A stretch of DNA of 64,000 bases from Acanthornis magna. Lineage: Eukaryota; Chordata; Aves; Passeriformes; Acanthizidae. Every line of letters begins with the position of its first letter. Within the stretch, counting starts at the first letter, position 1. The notes below the pieces were generated by a model. That model had not been told where the DNA came from. It saw only the letters and a program-made list of their open reading frames with translations, and searched no databases. This document shows, one piece after another, positions 9,843 to 23,179 of this stretch. A program made the translations under genes and the position numbers. The stretch covers positions 2,728,001 to 2,792,000 of the forward strand of contig JAWUZG010000005.1 in assembly GCA_036785705.1 (NCBI GenBank). The letters run 5' to 3'.

Positions 9843-9865
9843 GGGGCCGGGGCCGGGGCCGGGGC
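9843..9865 (+). repeat. (GGGGCC)n hexanucleotide, about four units, G-quadruplex candidate
   Basis: Three full GGGGCC units and a fourth GGGGC give four runs of four G separated by CC, followed by further GGCGG triplets. This satisfies the usual G-quadruplex rule on the transcribed (+) strand of intron 1. Confidence 0.8.
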
Positions 9866-10242
9866 GGCGGAGGCGGCGGGCGGGCTCCGTGCCCGCTTCG
9901 GTCGCTAGGAGGCACAGCGAGATCAAACAACCGGGCAGCCCCGCGAACTTGAACCTGGCCGGCTCCTCCGCTGCCTCCCGGCCGGCGGGAGGGGGAGGGC
10001 GCCCAGCTCCCTCCCCTCCACCCCCCCACGCCCCCCCTCCTTCTTCTTCTTTGTTCTTAATTTTGCGCGGAGTTTGCTTGCTCCGGGAGGCAGCGGGGGA
10101 TGTTCGCCTTCTCCCTCCACGGGTTTCCCCTCCCTCCCCATAACGCGTTGGCCGTTCCCATTGTACCCCCAAGTCTCCCTTTCCTTGCACCGCACGATCC
10201 GAAGATACAAACTTGGGATTAAACAACCCTTTTCCATCCTTC

Positions 10243-10319
10243 CCACGGTACGGTGCGGGGAAATGCCCCGGCAGCGCATCCGCATTGCCCCGCGGGCATT
10301 TCCCCGCACCATACTGTGG
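10243..10319. repeat. Hairpin with 26-bp arms in intron 1
   Basis: The left arm 10243-10268 and right arm 10294-10319 are reverse complements at 24 of 26 positions, separated by 25 bases. The core 12-mer GCATTTCCCCGC (10296-10307) is present inverted at 10255-10266 and again, with one change (GCATTGCCCCGC), as a direct copy in the loop at 10282-10293. One of the two arm mismatches would be a G-U wobble if transcribed on the + strand. The loop can extend the stem through GGCA (10270-10273) and TGCC (10286-10289). I do not recognise it as a known repeat or a known microRNA. Confidence 0.8.
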
Positions 10320-10487
10320 CATGCTCCCCCCTTGCCCCATCAACCCCCGTACCTCCTTTCTCCCGACACTCCAAAATGCATCCCGCTTTTGCCGGTGCGG
10401 TTGTTTTGGTGGCTGGGAACAGGGGAAAGAAGGGGGGAGTAGGTGGGCGAAAGGGGAAAGCTGAAAAGACATGTTGGTGGAAGGGCA

Positions 10488-11500
10488 ATTTGCATGAAAA
10501 ATAGAGACGGATGATTAGGGACCCAGGCAGGGAATTTTGATTGCCCCAGAATCAAAAGATGCATCCTGCAAATCGGAGACAAGACCAGGTGAATTGTATT
10601 CTGGTGTTTTCTTTGTAATCCCGGTATTTTATATTACGTTCTAAAAGTAGCAGTAATAATAAAAAGCATATTTTTTTGCTGGCTCTGCCTCCATCAGGAG
10701 CCAAATGTTTTGCAGCGAACATGGTGCCAACCGTATTTCATACATTAGTATATAATTCTTGTTAATTAGCAATAATTTACGTTAAGAGCATAGAAAATGT
10801 TGAGGTTACAGGTTTTATATCTGTACATTTGATCGTCTTGTTATTTTCAAGAACTTTGCCTCCTATAAAATTAATTAGGTGAAATGTGGAGGTGTAATCA
10901 GCAACCTCTGAATTACCACTTCATTTCCTGGTTTTGATTGTAAATCAGCCCAGTCCGTACAGACTTTTAGCAAAGTCTATTTTTGTTCAGTGCCACTTTT
11001 AACTGTCTGGTGTCAAAGCAGCGGGTTACCTTCCCCTGCTAAATAATAGTGACAGCGTCAGAAAGGAATCAGGCCGCGGGAAAACATTATAATTGAGTAA
11101 TGATTATGCAGAGCTCCTCGCTAAGCCAGTTGTAAGGGGAACACGGGTGGTTTTGTGTCTTTTTGCTGCGGAGAGTCGATGAGCTCGAAGTTAGATTCGC
11201 AAAATACCTTTGTCTGCGGCGTGCAGCGAGCTACCGGTGGAATTAGTCCTGCAATAATTTACTCCCTCGGTCCGAACGCAAGGAACGGCTTGGGGAGAAA
11301 AACGCCATGCCCGGCAATCCCGCAGAAACACCCTGCTCCTCTGCCGGCTTCCCGAGGAGCGTGAGACGCACGTTGTGCCTCCTCTCCTGTCGGTCTGTAA
11401 GTTTAGAAGAAAACCCCAGCGATTAAGACATTGTTTTTATTAATACGAATGTAACCTTCATATTCCTGTGGTTGACCTTATGTTAAATTAGAAGTAGTAC
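10488..11500. promoter_or_regulatory. Candidate conserved regulatory block in intron 1
   Basis: After the CpG island the sequence becomes AT-rich, with an exact octamer ATTTGCAT (10488-10495). Several homeodomain-type ATTA/TAAT sites follow, such as GTTAATTAGCAATAATTTACG near 10760 and AAAATTAATTAGGTG near 10868. A run near 11086-11105 (ATTATAATTGAGTAATGATTATGC) adds more. No reading frame or repeat is evident. The enhancer role is inferred only. Confidence 0.35.
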
Positions 11501-12516
11501 TAGAGGCAAGAAATGATGGACTGGATCCCTGTGTCCTAGTTGGAGCTGAGGTACGGCGAGGTAGTGTGCTCTTTCAATATTATTTTACGCAGCACAACTG
11601 GGAGCTACTCCAGATCTTCCTCCTCAATATTCAGCCTAGGTAGGGTTGAAATAAATTTAACCTGAGTTCACTGGATTTTTGCACTTTATCAAAATCAGTT
11701 CCAATATTATGCAGTCAAATTAAAATCTATTTTTTGATTCTCTGTGGCTTTAAGTTCATTAAATGTGAAATTGGCAGCCAGCTAAAGAAGGTCAGGCTGA
11801 TTAACTGTTTAGGAGTTGTATTCTGTCTCACTTGTGTTACCTGGCAGTGTTTTGAGGTGGGGTGTATTTGTAGTACCCTCTTCTCCTGCTCGCTGCTGTT
11901 AGCGTGCGTGTTGTGTTGCGCAGACAGAGGAACACCAACACGCTGCTGGTATTTTTTTTTTTTTCCCCTCGTGAAAGGCAATAGTGATGGAGACTGCATG
12001 GAGATTGCCAAGGTATTTCTCTGCAAATTTAACGTAAAAAAAAAAGCCAACAGAAAAGAGAGCTGAATCTGCCTCATTAAAGCATCCACTGACGTTTCTG
12101 TGCGCAGAAATAGCCTCATAATGAAGCTTTTTGGAGCTCATTCAGAAAATTTGTCAACTTTGACAACATTAGGCAAGGTATTTTGAGTTTAAAGAAGGCG
12201 CTTCTCAGTGTTGTGAGGAAGTGTGGCAGTTGCTTGGCCGGGCTGATTTTTAGATGCTGAAGGCCACCAGTGCTAACATGTTCAAGATAATTTAAGCATT
12301 CCCTTGTTTCAGGATTAGAAAACGCAAAATGACTGATTGCCTTGTTTCCTTAAGTACAAAAAAATACCCCATCCAGCTAATATTTCTGAGTGGACTCAGT
12401 GGTGAATTTGCTGTTTATTTGAATCTTGAGGAGTAGCTCAAAAGTGAGAGGTGCCTCCCCCCTCCCCACAGGCATTTCTGCTGCACTTGCTTTTTATCAT
12501 TTAGGTTTTCTGCCAT

Positions 12517-12543
12517 ATATTTATTTATTCATTTATTTATTTG
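12517..12543 (+). repeat. (ATTT)n microsatellite
   Basis: A short ATTT/ATTC tetranucleotide tract in intron 1, followed by a C-rich stretch. No mobile-element sequence flanks it. Confidence 0.7.
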
Positions 12544-13152
12544 CCTCACCCCTCTCCCCCCTCACCCCCCCCAAATAACTGCCGCCTTTCGGATTTTTTT
12601 AAATTGAAAGCCGCAAATGGGCCGATGGGGACAGTGACACAAATCCATGCGTTTACGTCTGCACGTGCGTTCTGAGAGCTGGATGTACCCTGCGTGTCGG
12701 TGCCTAGTGTGTGTGGCCACACGGGCTGGCTCTCCCTCTCTTCTCTTTTACACACGTGCGCACGTTACCTGCACGGCCTGTTCAGGGAATATGCACTATC
12801 TGTGTGTATTGAAACACCTTCTGTCTCCACTGTATTTCTGAATTTTAGAAAGTGGCACTGGTCTGGCTGGTGGAAGATACACACCCATGTGTGTGAGAGT
12901 GTGTGCAGTGCTTTTAGCCTTGAATTCATGTACATAAATAATACATACAGCAATAAAACACTGTATTCCCTTCTTGTCGTAGTACCACAAGAGTTTTGCA
13001 GTGTATTCTTTCCGCCTATCCATTTAATTTTAGCACCGAATCATTCAAGGAGTCAGAAATTCGCCCTCGTGTAGGAAGACAGAGACAGTTGCGGTGCTCG
13101 CCCTCCGAGTTCTGCATGCTACAGCTGCTCCTGCAAAATCTCTTCCCTGTAA

Positions 13153-13773
<621 letters not shown>

Positions 13774-13979
13774 TGATGGCCGGGGTGTCCATGCCCTCCC
13801 TGCCTTGGGTTAGTGGTGTTTCCTGGTGCCTGCGCAGCGGCAGGAGCAACAGGCACGTGCCGTGCCAGCCGGTGTTTCTGGCGGTATTGTTTGAGGCCAC
13901 TCTTGTGATTTGCCTGCATTGTAGTCACCGTCTCCCGGTGTCTCGCCTGCCGGAGCACTGCGGGAGGAGGGTTCCGAGC

Positions 13980-15540
13980 CTGCCGTGCGAGAAAGCGAGG
14001 AGCTTTCGAGTCTTTGGCAAAGTCAGGGGTGAAAGAGTTAACCGAGCATCAGCCAGCCTTGGTTCCATATTGGCTGTCAGCGTATGGACTGTAATTAAAC
14101 ACAGCCCCATGGCAAAGTGACACCACCGACCTTGACTTTAAGATGCCATTTTCGACTGGCCAGGCCAGAGTAGAGAGGGCAGTTGCTGAAGCGCACAGAC
14201 ATGCTTATTCGAAAAGTTTAAGGGCATGTTGGAAATTTCAAAAGGTTGGTTTGACAGGAAAGGCTGCTCTCTGCAGCCTGCCTCCTCAGCCAAATGATAA
14301 ATGCTTCGCTGTGCTCTCTCTTGTCTCTGATGTGGTTTTGACAGATGTATCTTGATTTTGTTTGCGGTTTACACAACCACATGTCAGCCGTACAAATGTC
14401 CAAGGCAGAGTTCTGTTTTGTGCAGCAAACAATATGAAATGTAATTTGAAAAAAGAAAAAAGGATAAATAATTCCATTTCATAGCATAATTTTTTTTCCT
14501 TTTTTGTAAATCAGAAAGCCATTGGCTATGCAGATATTTTCACAAATGAGGTTAAAAAAATAGAGTATACCATGCGAAAGGAAATCCCAGAGCCCTGGGA
14601 GTGTAACAAGGCACGCTCTGCTTTTAAAACCCTGCTAGTAAACAAAAGTAATGCCCATTTGCAGCGAGCGTTTTGAATCGCTTCAAACTACGCCAATACT
14701 GCTGGTCGAAAAAGGCGAGACCGCAGCCTATCAACCCCAACGAATGCCTGAACGAGTTTCAAACTCCCCCTCCAGCGATGTTTGGGACGTGGCACTGCCG
14801 GTACCTCTCTTCGGGGAGCCCACAGGACCGCTCGGGGTTGTTGGAGGTGCAGTACATCATCACATGATGTGCTGGAGCTTGTCTTGGGCTTGCTTTGGCC
14901 ACAAAGTTAAACCATAATAGGGCAGTAGGCGCTGGGAGGTTCAGCGGGATCCTCCCGCAGCCTCCCTGGCCTCCAAGCCGGCTGCCAGACCGTGCTGGAG
15001 AGCTGCAGTTTTGGAGGTTTTGTGGTGGCAGCGGATCCGTATCGGTGTATGGTATCTGCCTGTGCACGTGTCTGTGTACAGAGCCATGTGCGTGCACACG
15101 CAGACGTCATGTGAACGAGTATGTGCTGTTTCTGCAGAGTAATCGGTATTTCCTTGAAACACGAATATCTCTACATTTAAGAGGAAACACAGGCTCAACT
15201 ACTGCTGAGCTACATTTTGAATGAGACTTAAACCCCCCAATAATTCCTCGTATTACACTTCCCAGACATGGATGTTAAAGGTGAGGTTTTTTCCCAGAGT
15301 GGTAGAGGGCAGTGCCCATTTCCATGTGCTGCCTGCGATCTGACGGAAAACGAGCAGAAGTGTAGGGCATGATTAATGAAGCAGGAGCCTGGCGGAAGGG
15401 ATTTGTAGTCTTCCGAGCTCTGGAGCCATACTAAATCACCAAATATGGAGGAACGGCGGTATGATGTAACGCTGTATTTACGTATGGCGCCGCTTTGCTC
15501 AAAAGACAAAACACAGTATCTGTCAAGCAAGAATTAAACA
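13980..15540. promoter_or_regulatory. Candidate conserved blocks at the start of intron 2
   Basis: Several AT-balanced, low-repeat stretches have enhancer-like motif texture: about 14030-14110 (CATATTGGCTGTC, then CTGTAATTAAAC), 14470-14560, and 15370-15540 (TGATTAATGAAGC, then GATGTAACG). There is no coding or repeat signature. The inference is from motif density and the absence of decay-like simple repeats. Confidence 0.25.
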
Positions 15541-16954
15541 TGCTGTCATCCCCATGGTCCGAGATAGGTTCCTGGGCTGGAGGGTTGGCCACACCGAGGA
15601 GTTCTGCGTGAGGGGAACCCTGTCTGCTGAGGGTTTAGCTCTGGCACTCACTTGGCACAGGAGGCTCAGTGAGCCAAGTCTCGCTTTTGCATGGTACAGG
15701 TGACGCGAAGTGAGGAAGATTTGGGCTCGTGCACCATCACAGGGCCATTAATTCAGACAGGGCCATGGTTTTAACTGACTGTAAATGCTTCGCTGAGTGG
15801 AGGCAGCGGCTGAGGACGGGCACAGTGGCAGGGCCTGATCCTGCTCGCTCCTACACATAGGTGGGCTTGGCTGGGAGCAGGCTTGGTGCCATGCAGGAGG
15901 GTCCGTGGAACAAGCCATGAGCGTGTCCTGAGTAGCGAGGGAGTTGTGGTTGTCAGGGCTCTTCTGCCCCAAGTTTGCTGGCTGGGGTGCCCAGCCATGC
16001 CTACGGATGGGAGGTCCAGGAATGCATGTTCTCTGGACCTACCTGACTGGGCTGGCACCGAGGAACACTGAGGTCCCTTGCTTCTTCCCATTGGTTGGAA
16101 ATGCAGCCTGGCTTTGGGAAGGGGAGAAGGTGCACCAGGAGTTACGGGGTCTTGCGCCGTTCCTCCCCTTTGTGTTTTCATCTCCCTTTTCACTGGGATA
16201 AGTTCAGCTCCCTTGTGTCACAAAGAAGTGTGGCGATAGCTGGAGTGACCCATTGCTCATAGCCAGTAGTTTGTGGAGTCCGGCAGTAAAATTCCCAGTG
16301 AGGGTCTTGGAGCCTGCACTTCGGGAAGGCCCCTGCAGAGAACCTCAAGCTCTTCCAATTCTGCTATTTATATCATTTCTGTGCAAGAATGCAAAATGCA
16401 AAAGAAATGAGTGTGTAATTAAAAAAAAAAAGACAGAGGCTGCCTTTGGAAAAATACATAGGAGTTGGGGGAAGTGATTCTTTCTTCTAAGAGACCAGAA
16501 AATATGTATTTTGTAGCAGTATAAGAATGTCCCCAATTAGCTGGGAGGCTGGAAGAGGTGTTCCAGGTTAGCCCTGAATACAGAGGTGCTGTGGGTGAGC
16601 TCCGGGTGCAGTTTGTTCCCTGCCTGCAGTTTAGTAGTCAGTAAGTTGGGGTGTTACAGTAAAAGAGAATCTTAAGTAATGGTTAAAGATCTACAGATGA
16701 GGAAGGAGGCAGACTCATTCAAATGCGGGGAGAAATGATGTCTGTTTTAACTGTCGCTAGGCTGCTCTTTATCCTGCCGTTTTCCAGAGACAGGGATGAG
16801 GACAGGAGCTTGTGTGTGTGTGTGCAACCTGTGCAGCAGCCGTGGGATCCATATAGGTGCAGGCATGTGTCCGTTCCTGGCTCTTCCATGTGGGTGTCTG
16901 CCTGCGCACAGCTCTGCCTTGCTATAAAATTTTGAGTGATACTGATCCAGCACC

Positions 16955-17280
16955 GGAGCTGAAACGCCATAAATTTAACTGAAAATTAATAGGATATGTT
17001 GTGTGGGTCCAACGAGGCAGCTTTCATCAATATGTATGTCAAAGCCTCACCACCAGATACCGGCAGCCCGTGATTTGCAATGAGGGCGACAGCGGGGCTT
17101 TAGTTATCCGCTCTCGTATTTTACAATAGGGGGAAATATTAACTGAAGTATCTGGAGATCAGTGAATGTAAAATCGCTGTTCACTTATTGAAAAGGCTGA
17201 GGAAATATTTATCGCCCGCCCGCGTCAGGTTTTGGTGGATTGTTTGTTGAATGTATAAATCCGAGGGAATTAATGAAAGG
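16955..17280. promoter_or_regulatory. Candidate conserved non-coding block, intron 2
   Basis: An AT-rich stretch with homeodomain-type and GATA-type sites: TAAATTTAACTGAAAATTAA near 16970, TTTAGTTATCCGC near 17100, and AATATTTATCGCCCGCC near 17205. No open frame or repeat is evident. The regulatory role is inferred only. Confidence 0.25.
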
Positions 17281-18689
17281 TTGGGGTTTGGGTGAAGAAG
17301 GATCTTAGATGCTACTTGGATGCAGTTGGGGGAACACTTTGGTGTGCTGCTGTGTATTCCCCTGTATAATGCCAAGTGTGTATCCGTGGATGCTCTATTT
17401 AGTGTACAAAGAGGGGAGGAGGAGGGGAGGTCATTCTTACTCCTCGAATCCTATATTCTCAAGCTGCTTGTGACATTCAAATAAAACACGTGGGAAAATA
17501 ATGTAAGAAACCCCTCTGTCTGCTGCAGTCGGGGGAAGGTGAACGTCATTTGGTACTAAATTTCAGACTGAGTATATTTGTTTATTACAGTTCTCTAGAG
17601 GTAATGTCTTTTAGCAGAAATTTTCTTGGGCTGTTTTTAGTAGTTGCCGTTGTAATTCTGTAGGTTTTGAATGTCGATTCCTTGTTTTGTTCTGGAGACA
17701 AAAAAATACTGCTGTCTGCACTGAATAGTTAGCATTGCATCTGGACAATAAGATGAAAGCTTAAAGACAGAGAGGGGAAGAAGCAATACGGGAATATTTT
17801 GAAGTCAAATTCTGTCTGCTTTCCCCATACAAAGAAACAGAAAGCACAGGCTGGGTAAAATATTGCAGGCAGGAAAAAATAGTGAGGGTGCTACCCAAAG
17901 GCTCCCACTCCCGAGATTTGGAGCGCTGCGTACAAGCTGTATTTGTAAATAAGACAGAGAAAGGTTGTGAACCGGCAGCTTGGCTGTTTTGTCAAAGCAC
18001 AATGTCAGAGAAACTCTTTCTAAGACAAATTGTAAATAGAAGTGTCACGATGATTGCATGATTGAGCTCTAGAAGTGTCTTGCAATTGTTGGCATTGTCA
18101 GAAGACTTTTGAAAGCTTAATTAAAGGCGGTGGCCTGTGCGGCTGTGAAATTTACTTCTCGGGGGGGAAAAATGTAAAAAATGTAGGGGATCAAAAAGTT
18201 GCTCTAATGCTGCTCGCGCAGGGATACAGAGAAGAGTCAATAGTTTCCCTGCTTTCCCTGTTGTCTTTTATAAATAACGTTTTTTGAAGACACAAACACG
18301 TGACACCAATATCATCCTTTGTACGAGGTAAAGATTGTGTTAGTTTTCCTATTCCCTGCTGTTCCAGACAGTTAATGTAAAAATGCCTCTTTATTGGAAA
18401 TACAAATATGAGTTCACTCAAAGCAGGGTAGAAAGTTTTCCTCTGCCTCTGCCTTCCAGGGGAGCATCACAGTGTTTTGATGCCCTGAATATTTCTGGTG
18501 GGTTTTTTTGTTTCCTGCAAACCAGATCTTCTGAGAGGGTGAGAAGTAAATTTTGTGTTCCTTCTCCTATTGCATGGGACACTGAACTGTGGAGCTGTCC
18601 ACGAGCAGAAACATCACTGCATCCAAAATGCTGGTGGTTCAAGAGGCAGCCTGGCACATGTTAAGCTCCATATAGGTCTTACAAGGTGC

Positions 18690-19170
18690 GCATTGGCATC
18701 ACATGCCTAAAGCTTTGAAAATCATGCGCGTAATAAGCACGAGGCTCCGCATGGAGAGTCCCAGTAATGAATGCTGGACGATGGAAACTGAGGCAGGGAG
18801 TAAATTAAACACCTTCTATTAGCCCAATGGGAGAAGTAAAGTCTTCCCTAAACATTCCCATAATTTGGTAATGCCTCTTTTAAAGAGGAGGAGGCCTATT
18901 AGCATCACCGTGTTTTGTATATGCAGCCCTCAGCCCATGAGCTCTTTCTTGTTTCATTCAAATAATAAAGACAATTAAAGAGGCTTGCGAGGCACTGTCA
19001 GGCAACAGGAGCAGAGCCTCCAGTTGTTTGTCTGCATGCATCCTCATTACGGAAATTTTTTTTGACAAAATTCCCTTCAAGCTTCGGTCTGTTTTTATAT
19101 CCACTAGTATCAGCTTTGTGCAATAAAAGGCGTTTAGCATCAAGCTGGACATGGCCTGGCACAGTGCCAC
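18690..19170. promoter_or_regulatory. Candidate conserved non-coding block, intron 2
   Basis: An AT-balanced stretch with TAAT-type cores (AGTAATGAATG near 18765, AGTAAATTAAAC near 18800, CTATTAGCATCACC near 18897) and no recognisable repeat or coding sequence. The evidence is compositional. Confidence 0.2.
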
Positions 19171-20269
19171 TTGTGTTTTGTTGCCTTTTTTTTTAGCTAA
19201 TCGCTGAGGATCTCTCGTTACCTTTCTGCTTGTTGTGATTTTGTTCGGGTCATGATGCTGTCAGGGATGTCGTGAGTCCAAGGAAGTTGTCTTCTCCCAC
19301 TGGCAGGCGTTGGAACGCAGCTTCCATCTGGGAGCGCTTGGTTTTATGTGTCAGCTACTGGGGTATTGCACAAGTCCATAAAATACGTCAAGTCCATATA
19401 TTTTAATGCATTAAGACTTATATATATATGTATTCATACTGGTAGCATTGCCCTAAAATTAACCATTGGGTGGATTTTTTTGTTGTTTTTCCCTTGGGCT
19501 AATGAACGTAATTTTGTCTCACTGCGTACACAGACATTAGCTCCAGCCTGACGGCTGGTGACGTCGGGCATAGCAGGTTTGGGCCCATGTAGGTAGATAC
19601 TAGTACATGGATTGCTGTGATTTATGACATACTTTTAAAAATAACAGGCACATTAATGGACCCACAAACCACCCAAGTGGTTGGGATGATCTGATAATGA
19701 ATTTCCATGAAACACAGTTAGCTCTGGAGGGCCCCCATCTTGGGTGTGCTTTGCTCTGCCAGATGTGGATCAAACTCTTGCAGGAGCTGGACCAGTGGCT
19801 GTGGACCCCTATGGATGACCAAACCAAGTGCTTACATTATTCAAAGCCGCCTGTGTTAATGCCAAACCCGTATTAAAGCCCATAAACATCCTCCCCATCT
19901 CTCTAATCAGGTTTAGTATGCAACGCGTCCCGCACGGGGTTCAGCTAGTTTGTTTTCCAACCTTTATTGGCCAGCTGCACTCGCTGTGCATCTTTAAAAT
20001 ATTTCAGTGAGGTTTTTTTTGCTCTTCTATCACACGGGCTGGTAACTTGGTGGCTCATTCTTCATTCGGAGGTGGCATTGCCTGGGGTTGGCGAGGGAAA
20101 GGTTTGCGGTGTGGGGTGTGGCGAGGTCAGCCCCGATCCCAGCAGGGAATTTGTGTTCTTCATTTGCCTTTACAATCGGAGCACAGCTACTGTACCTTGG
20201 AGCAGCTCTCAGGTGTGAGCTCAGATGGGCGCATGTAAATGTCCTGTCAGATGCAACACAGGAATATTA

Positions 20270-20460
20270 ATGTTTCCTCAGCGCCACGCTATAATAAAGC
20301 TGTACGCAGCCAGCTTAATATGCAGCCGGGCTGGGGAATTGTATAAAACTTCGATAGCCCAGTGTGAATGACAGCGGTGGAAAAAAATATTCAATATGCC
20401 ACAGTTTGCATTCTTGTTTGCCTTTGATCTAAAGCAAAATGAAAACATCCTCTTCTTTCC
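20270..20460. promoter_or_regulatory. Candidate conserved non-coding block, intron 2
   Basis: A compact stretch with CTATAATAAAGCTG, CTTAATATGCAG, ATATTCAATATGCC and CTTTGATCTAAAG (TCF/LEF-like) in under 200 bases, low in CpG and free of repeats. Motif composition resembles neural developmental enhancers, but there is no alignment support. Confidence 0.25.
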
Positions 20461-20772
20461 CTCCTCGTTCTGAATAGGTGTCCTTCCTCTGCAAAATTGG
20501 ATAGTAAGTAAGAAAAGAAAATAAAGTACGGGGCACGGTGCAGAATTATTTGAAGCACATTAACGCTGGCCCGCTGGGGGATGTAATTTTTTCAAGTATT
20601 AGCAAACATTTATTTTTTATACTTGGGATTGTTGGCGTTGCTTTTCATTCTTTTTTTAGCATCTGGGTCTGGTTGAAACAGAAAAAACAGAGTCACCACA
20701 AACAGTTTGGAGCCCCCTTTGCCCCCTGGCTTGGGCACAGCCCAGGCTGTACATCCTCCTCGCAGAGGTTTC

Positions 20773-20780
20773 ATTTGCAT
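20773..20780. promoter_or_regulatory. Consensus octamer ATTTGCAT
   Basis: An exact 8-base POU-factor octamer (ATGCAAAT on the minus strand). It is one of six in the window; POU2F proteins in B cells and POU3F in neurons bind this site. Occupancy is unknown. Confidence 0.3.
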
Positions 20781-21107
20781 CTCCTTGTGTGTTCGAATCT
20801 TCAGCTCCATCCAAAGGTGTCTGTTCTTCAGTGCGGTTGTGTTCGAGGATTTTTAATAATGTGCTCATTTAACTGAATCAACAGCTGTCAGGAGCGGTTG
20901 TAGTAAATCCACAAAATGCACAAAGAAAAATACATACGTTTCCTGAAACAAAACACTTGAAACAAATTGGCTGCCAAAAAAAGCCGCTGAATTCTGGGTT
21001 TGCAGACAGTGCACTGAAGTGTTTCTTCTCTCCGCTTTCCCTGGAGACCTCTCCCCGCTTGCCTGCTGTAATTCTGCTGGAACTTTTTACCTGAACAGGT
21101 TGCTGTT

Positions 21108-21123
21108 AAAAAAAAAAAAAAAA
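21108..21123 (+). repeat. Poly-A tract (16)
   Basis: A run of sixteen A in intron 2 with no retrocopy body or target-site duplication that I can see. Confidence 0.8.
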
Positions 21124-21566
21124 TCCCATCACTTTCACCTGTTTGGTGGGTACAGAGCTCAGCTCCAGCTTAGATTTTTGTGTTTCACACTGAATAGCTG
21201 AGACACCTAGAGTGGGGCAAGAAGCAAACCCATGTAAATGCATTGCCGACACAGCAGGGAGGCTCGCTATCCCTGGGAAATAGCTGTCAGGAGAAGCAGT
21301 GCTTCCTCTCTGCCCTTCCAGGTAGGCGTTGTCAGGGTGCTTCAGAGGGTGCACGGTTCCCACCAGAGTGGAGGGAGACCTGGGGAGCTTTGGTCAGTCA
21401 GAACCGAGGACTTTCTGCTTCCATCCTCCCCCTGCTTTGCCTAAATGCTGAACAATTACACCTACAATTTGATCTTAGCTGCAGATAGAAAAACCTCTGC
21501 CTAAATAAACAATGGAATTACTGCTGAACAACAAAGGCTCAAAGAAGAGCCCTGCCTTTAGTGGTG

Positions 21567-21640
21567 TTATTATTGTTGTTGTGGATAATAATATTATTAT
21601 TATTATTGTTGTTACTGCTATTACTACAGCTATTACCTTT
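21567..21640 (+). repeat. Degenerate (ATT/GTT)n trinucleotide repeat
   Basis: TTATTATTG, TTGTTG, and ATAATAATATTATTATTATTA variants continue for about 70 bases and decay into TTACTGCTATTACTAC. This is a simple microsatellite and accounts for the Leu/Ile-rich open frames across it. Confidence 0.75.
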
Positions 21641-23179
21641 TTTAAATTACGCATCACAGTTCCTCGTTCCTTTAGGAAGTAAGGAGTTTAATTTTGCATT
21701 AATTGCTTGCTTAATTGATTTATCAGGTAGGGAAATACGAAATGCAAAAATCAAAACGTGTTGTGTTGTATCCCACCCCTCAAAATTCTCAACAATTATT
21801 TTGTCACCCAGCATTACTTTGCTTCAGCGTCACAGCTGGGGTTTTTTTCAGACATTGAATGAATCATCTGGGTTTTGTTGCATTTTAGCTACTGAGTTTA
21901 TTCTTTGTGGAGTAAGAGAATTGATCAACAAAACTGTCTTTCTTCAGCCAGGGCGTCGCAAGTGCACGGAACGTTTACTGTGAGGGTGGCCGGGGGCTTT
22001 TCCCTGTGTTTCTCTATTATTGATGCTGATTTTCATGTTTGGGAAAGAGTTGTTGTGCAATGAGAAACAGTAGTCCGGGAGCCTTGTTCTCTTTGAGGAG
22101 CTAGAACACAGTGGGATGCATTTGGAAAAAGAGATAGAGGCTGTATTATTTTGTAATAAACTATAAACTGTCCTATGTTAAATTTGTGTTACGTTAGAAA
22201 AAATCAATAAGGAAAAATTAAATTCTGATAAAGATACTCTTGGATCTTTGAAAACAACTGCTGTCCTTTTAACTAAAACATTTGAGGAGCTTCAAAGAGT
22301 ATGTATTTCTTCTGATCTTAGAGCTGTGTGACTGGTAGCAGAGAAAAAAAAATCTTATTCTACATACAAGTGGATTGCTTAACAAGTCAGCACAGACACA
22401 TACTTGTTTGTACCATAGAGATAAAAATTCCTGTATAAAAATAATTCAGTTGCTGACAGCAGGCATTGTGCTGGGGCTGCCTCTTTTGTGTTGGCCGGGG
22501 GTCAGGGACCACGGCTCCCACTTTCTGCAGGGGGGGAGGCTGTCACGATCGCTTGCTGGAGCCTGGAAATAAGTTAATTGCTTTATTTTAAGGAATGCTC
22601 AGAGCCCAGTAGTGTGGTTTTTACATCTCTGGAAACAGAGAAAGAAGTGGGGGGAAGAATCTCCTAATGGGGGACATGACTTGAAGGCAGTTTGGGAGAC
22701 GTGCCCTTCAACAGCTCAGTGGCCCAGCAGTAGTTTTTAAACTTTTGTTTTAAATCCAATTATGATTTATGCTGTCACATCCCATACTGGCCCTCCCTGG
22801 ACTCTTCTCGTGTGAAGTAATGTTGGTGTTGGGGGGAATTGCTTAAAACTGGGGACCCGTGGGCAATCCAGGTGTTTGCTGTTGTGGCTGTTGTGCGGCA
22901 CTAGGTCCTATTTTGTCCAATAAATGTTAAAAAAGCGAGGTGTTAGCACAGCTCCGGGCATCCTCTGTTTTGCTCTGCAGGGGTGCAGGTAGGATAAACC
23001 ATGAGGTTGGAGAAGGCTGGTGAGGTGGGAACAGAATTATTTGAGCATTCATCCATCCTTCAAAGTCAGGGTGCCGGGGAGGCCCCCTCAACCTCCTCCT
23101 GGGATCGCTGGCAGAAGCGCGTCTCCCCTGCTCTGCACCCTTTGGGATGGCAGGATCAGGCCCTGGCGGGGCTGGCCGA

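Larger units (their letters stand above)
5560..10020. other. Large CpG island spanning BCL11A promoter, exon 1 and start of intron 1
   Basis: Sequence from about 5560 to 7340 and from about 7900 to 10020 is very GC-rich and dense in CpG. Between them is a short AT-richer gap (7340-7900) holding the leader, exon 1 and the first part of intron 1. Islands of this size are typical of developmental transcription-factor genes and are often Polycomb targets. Long open frames on both strands here are Pro/Arg/Ala/Gly-rich consequences of GC content, not genes. Simple-sequence tracts (CA, poly-A, GGGGCC) are embedded. Confidence 0.85.

Noticed and set aside
7795..10472. Open frames of 240-310 residues on both strands in intron 1
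   Set aside because: Same GC-driven low-complexity composition, interrupted by poly-A encoded Lys runs; they lie inside the intron and have no domain.
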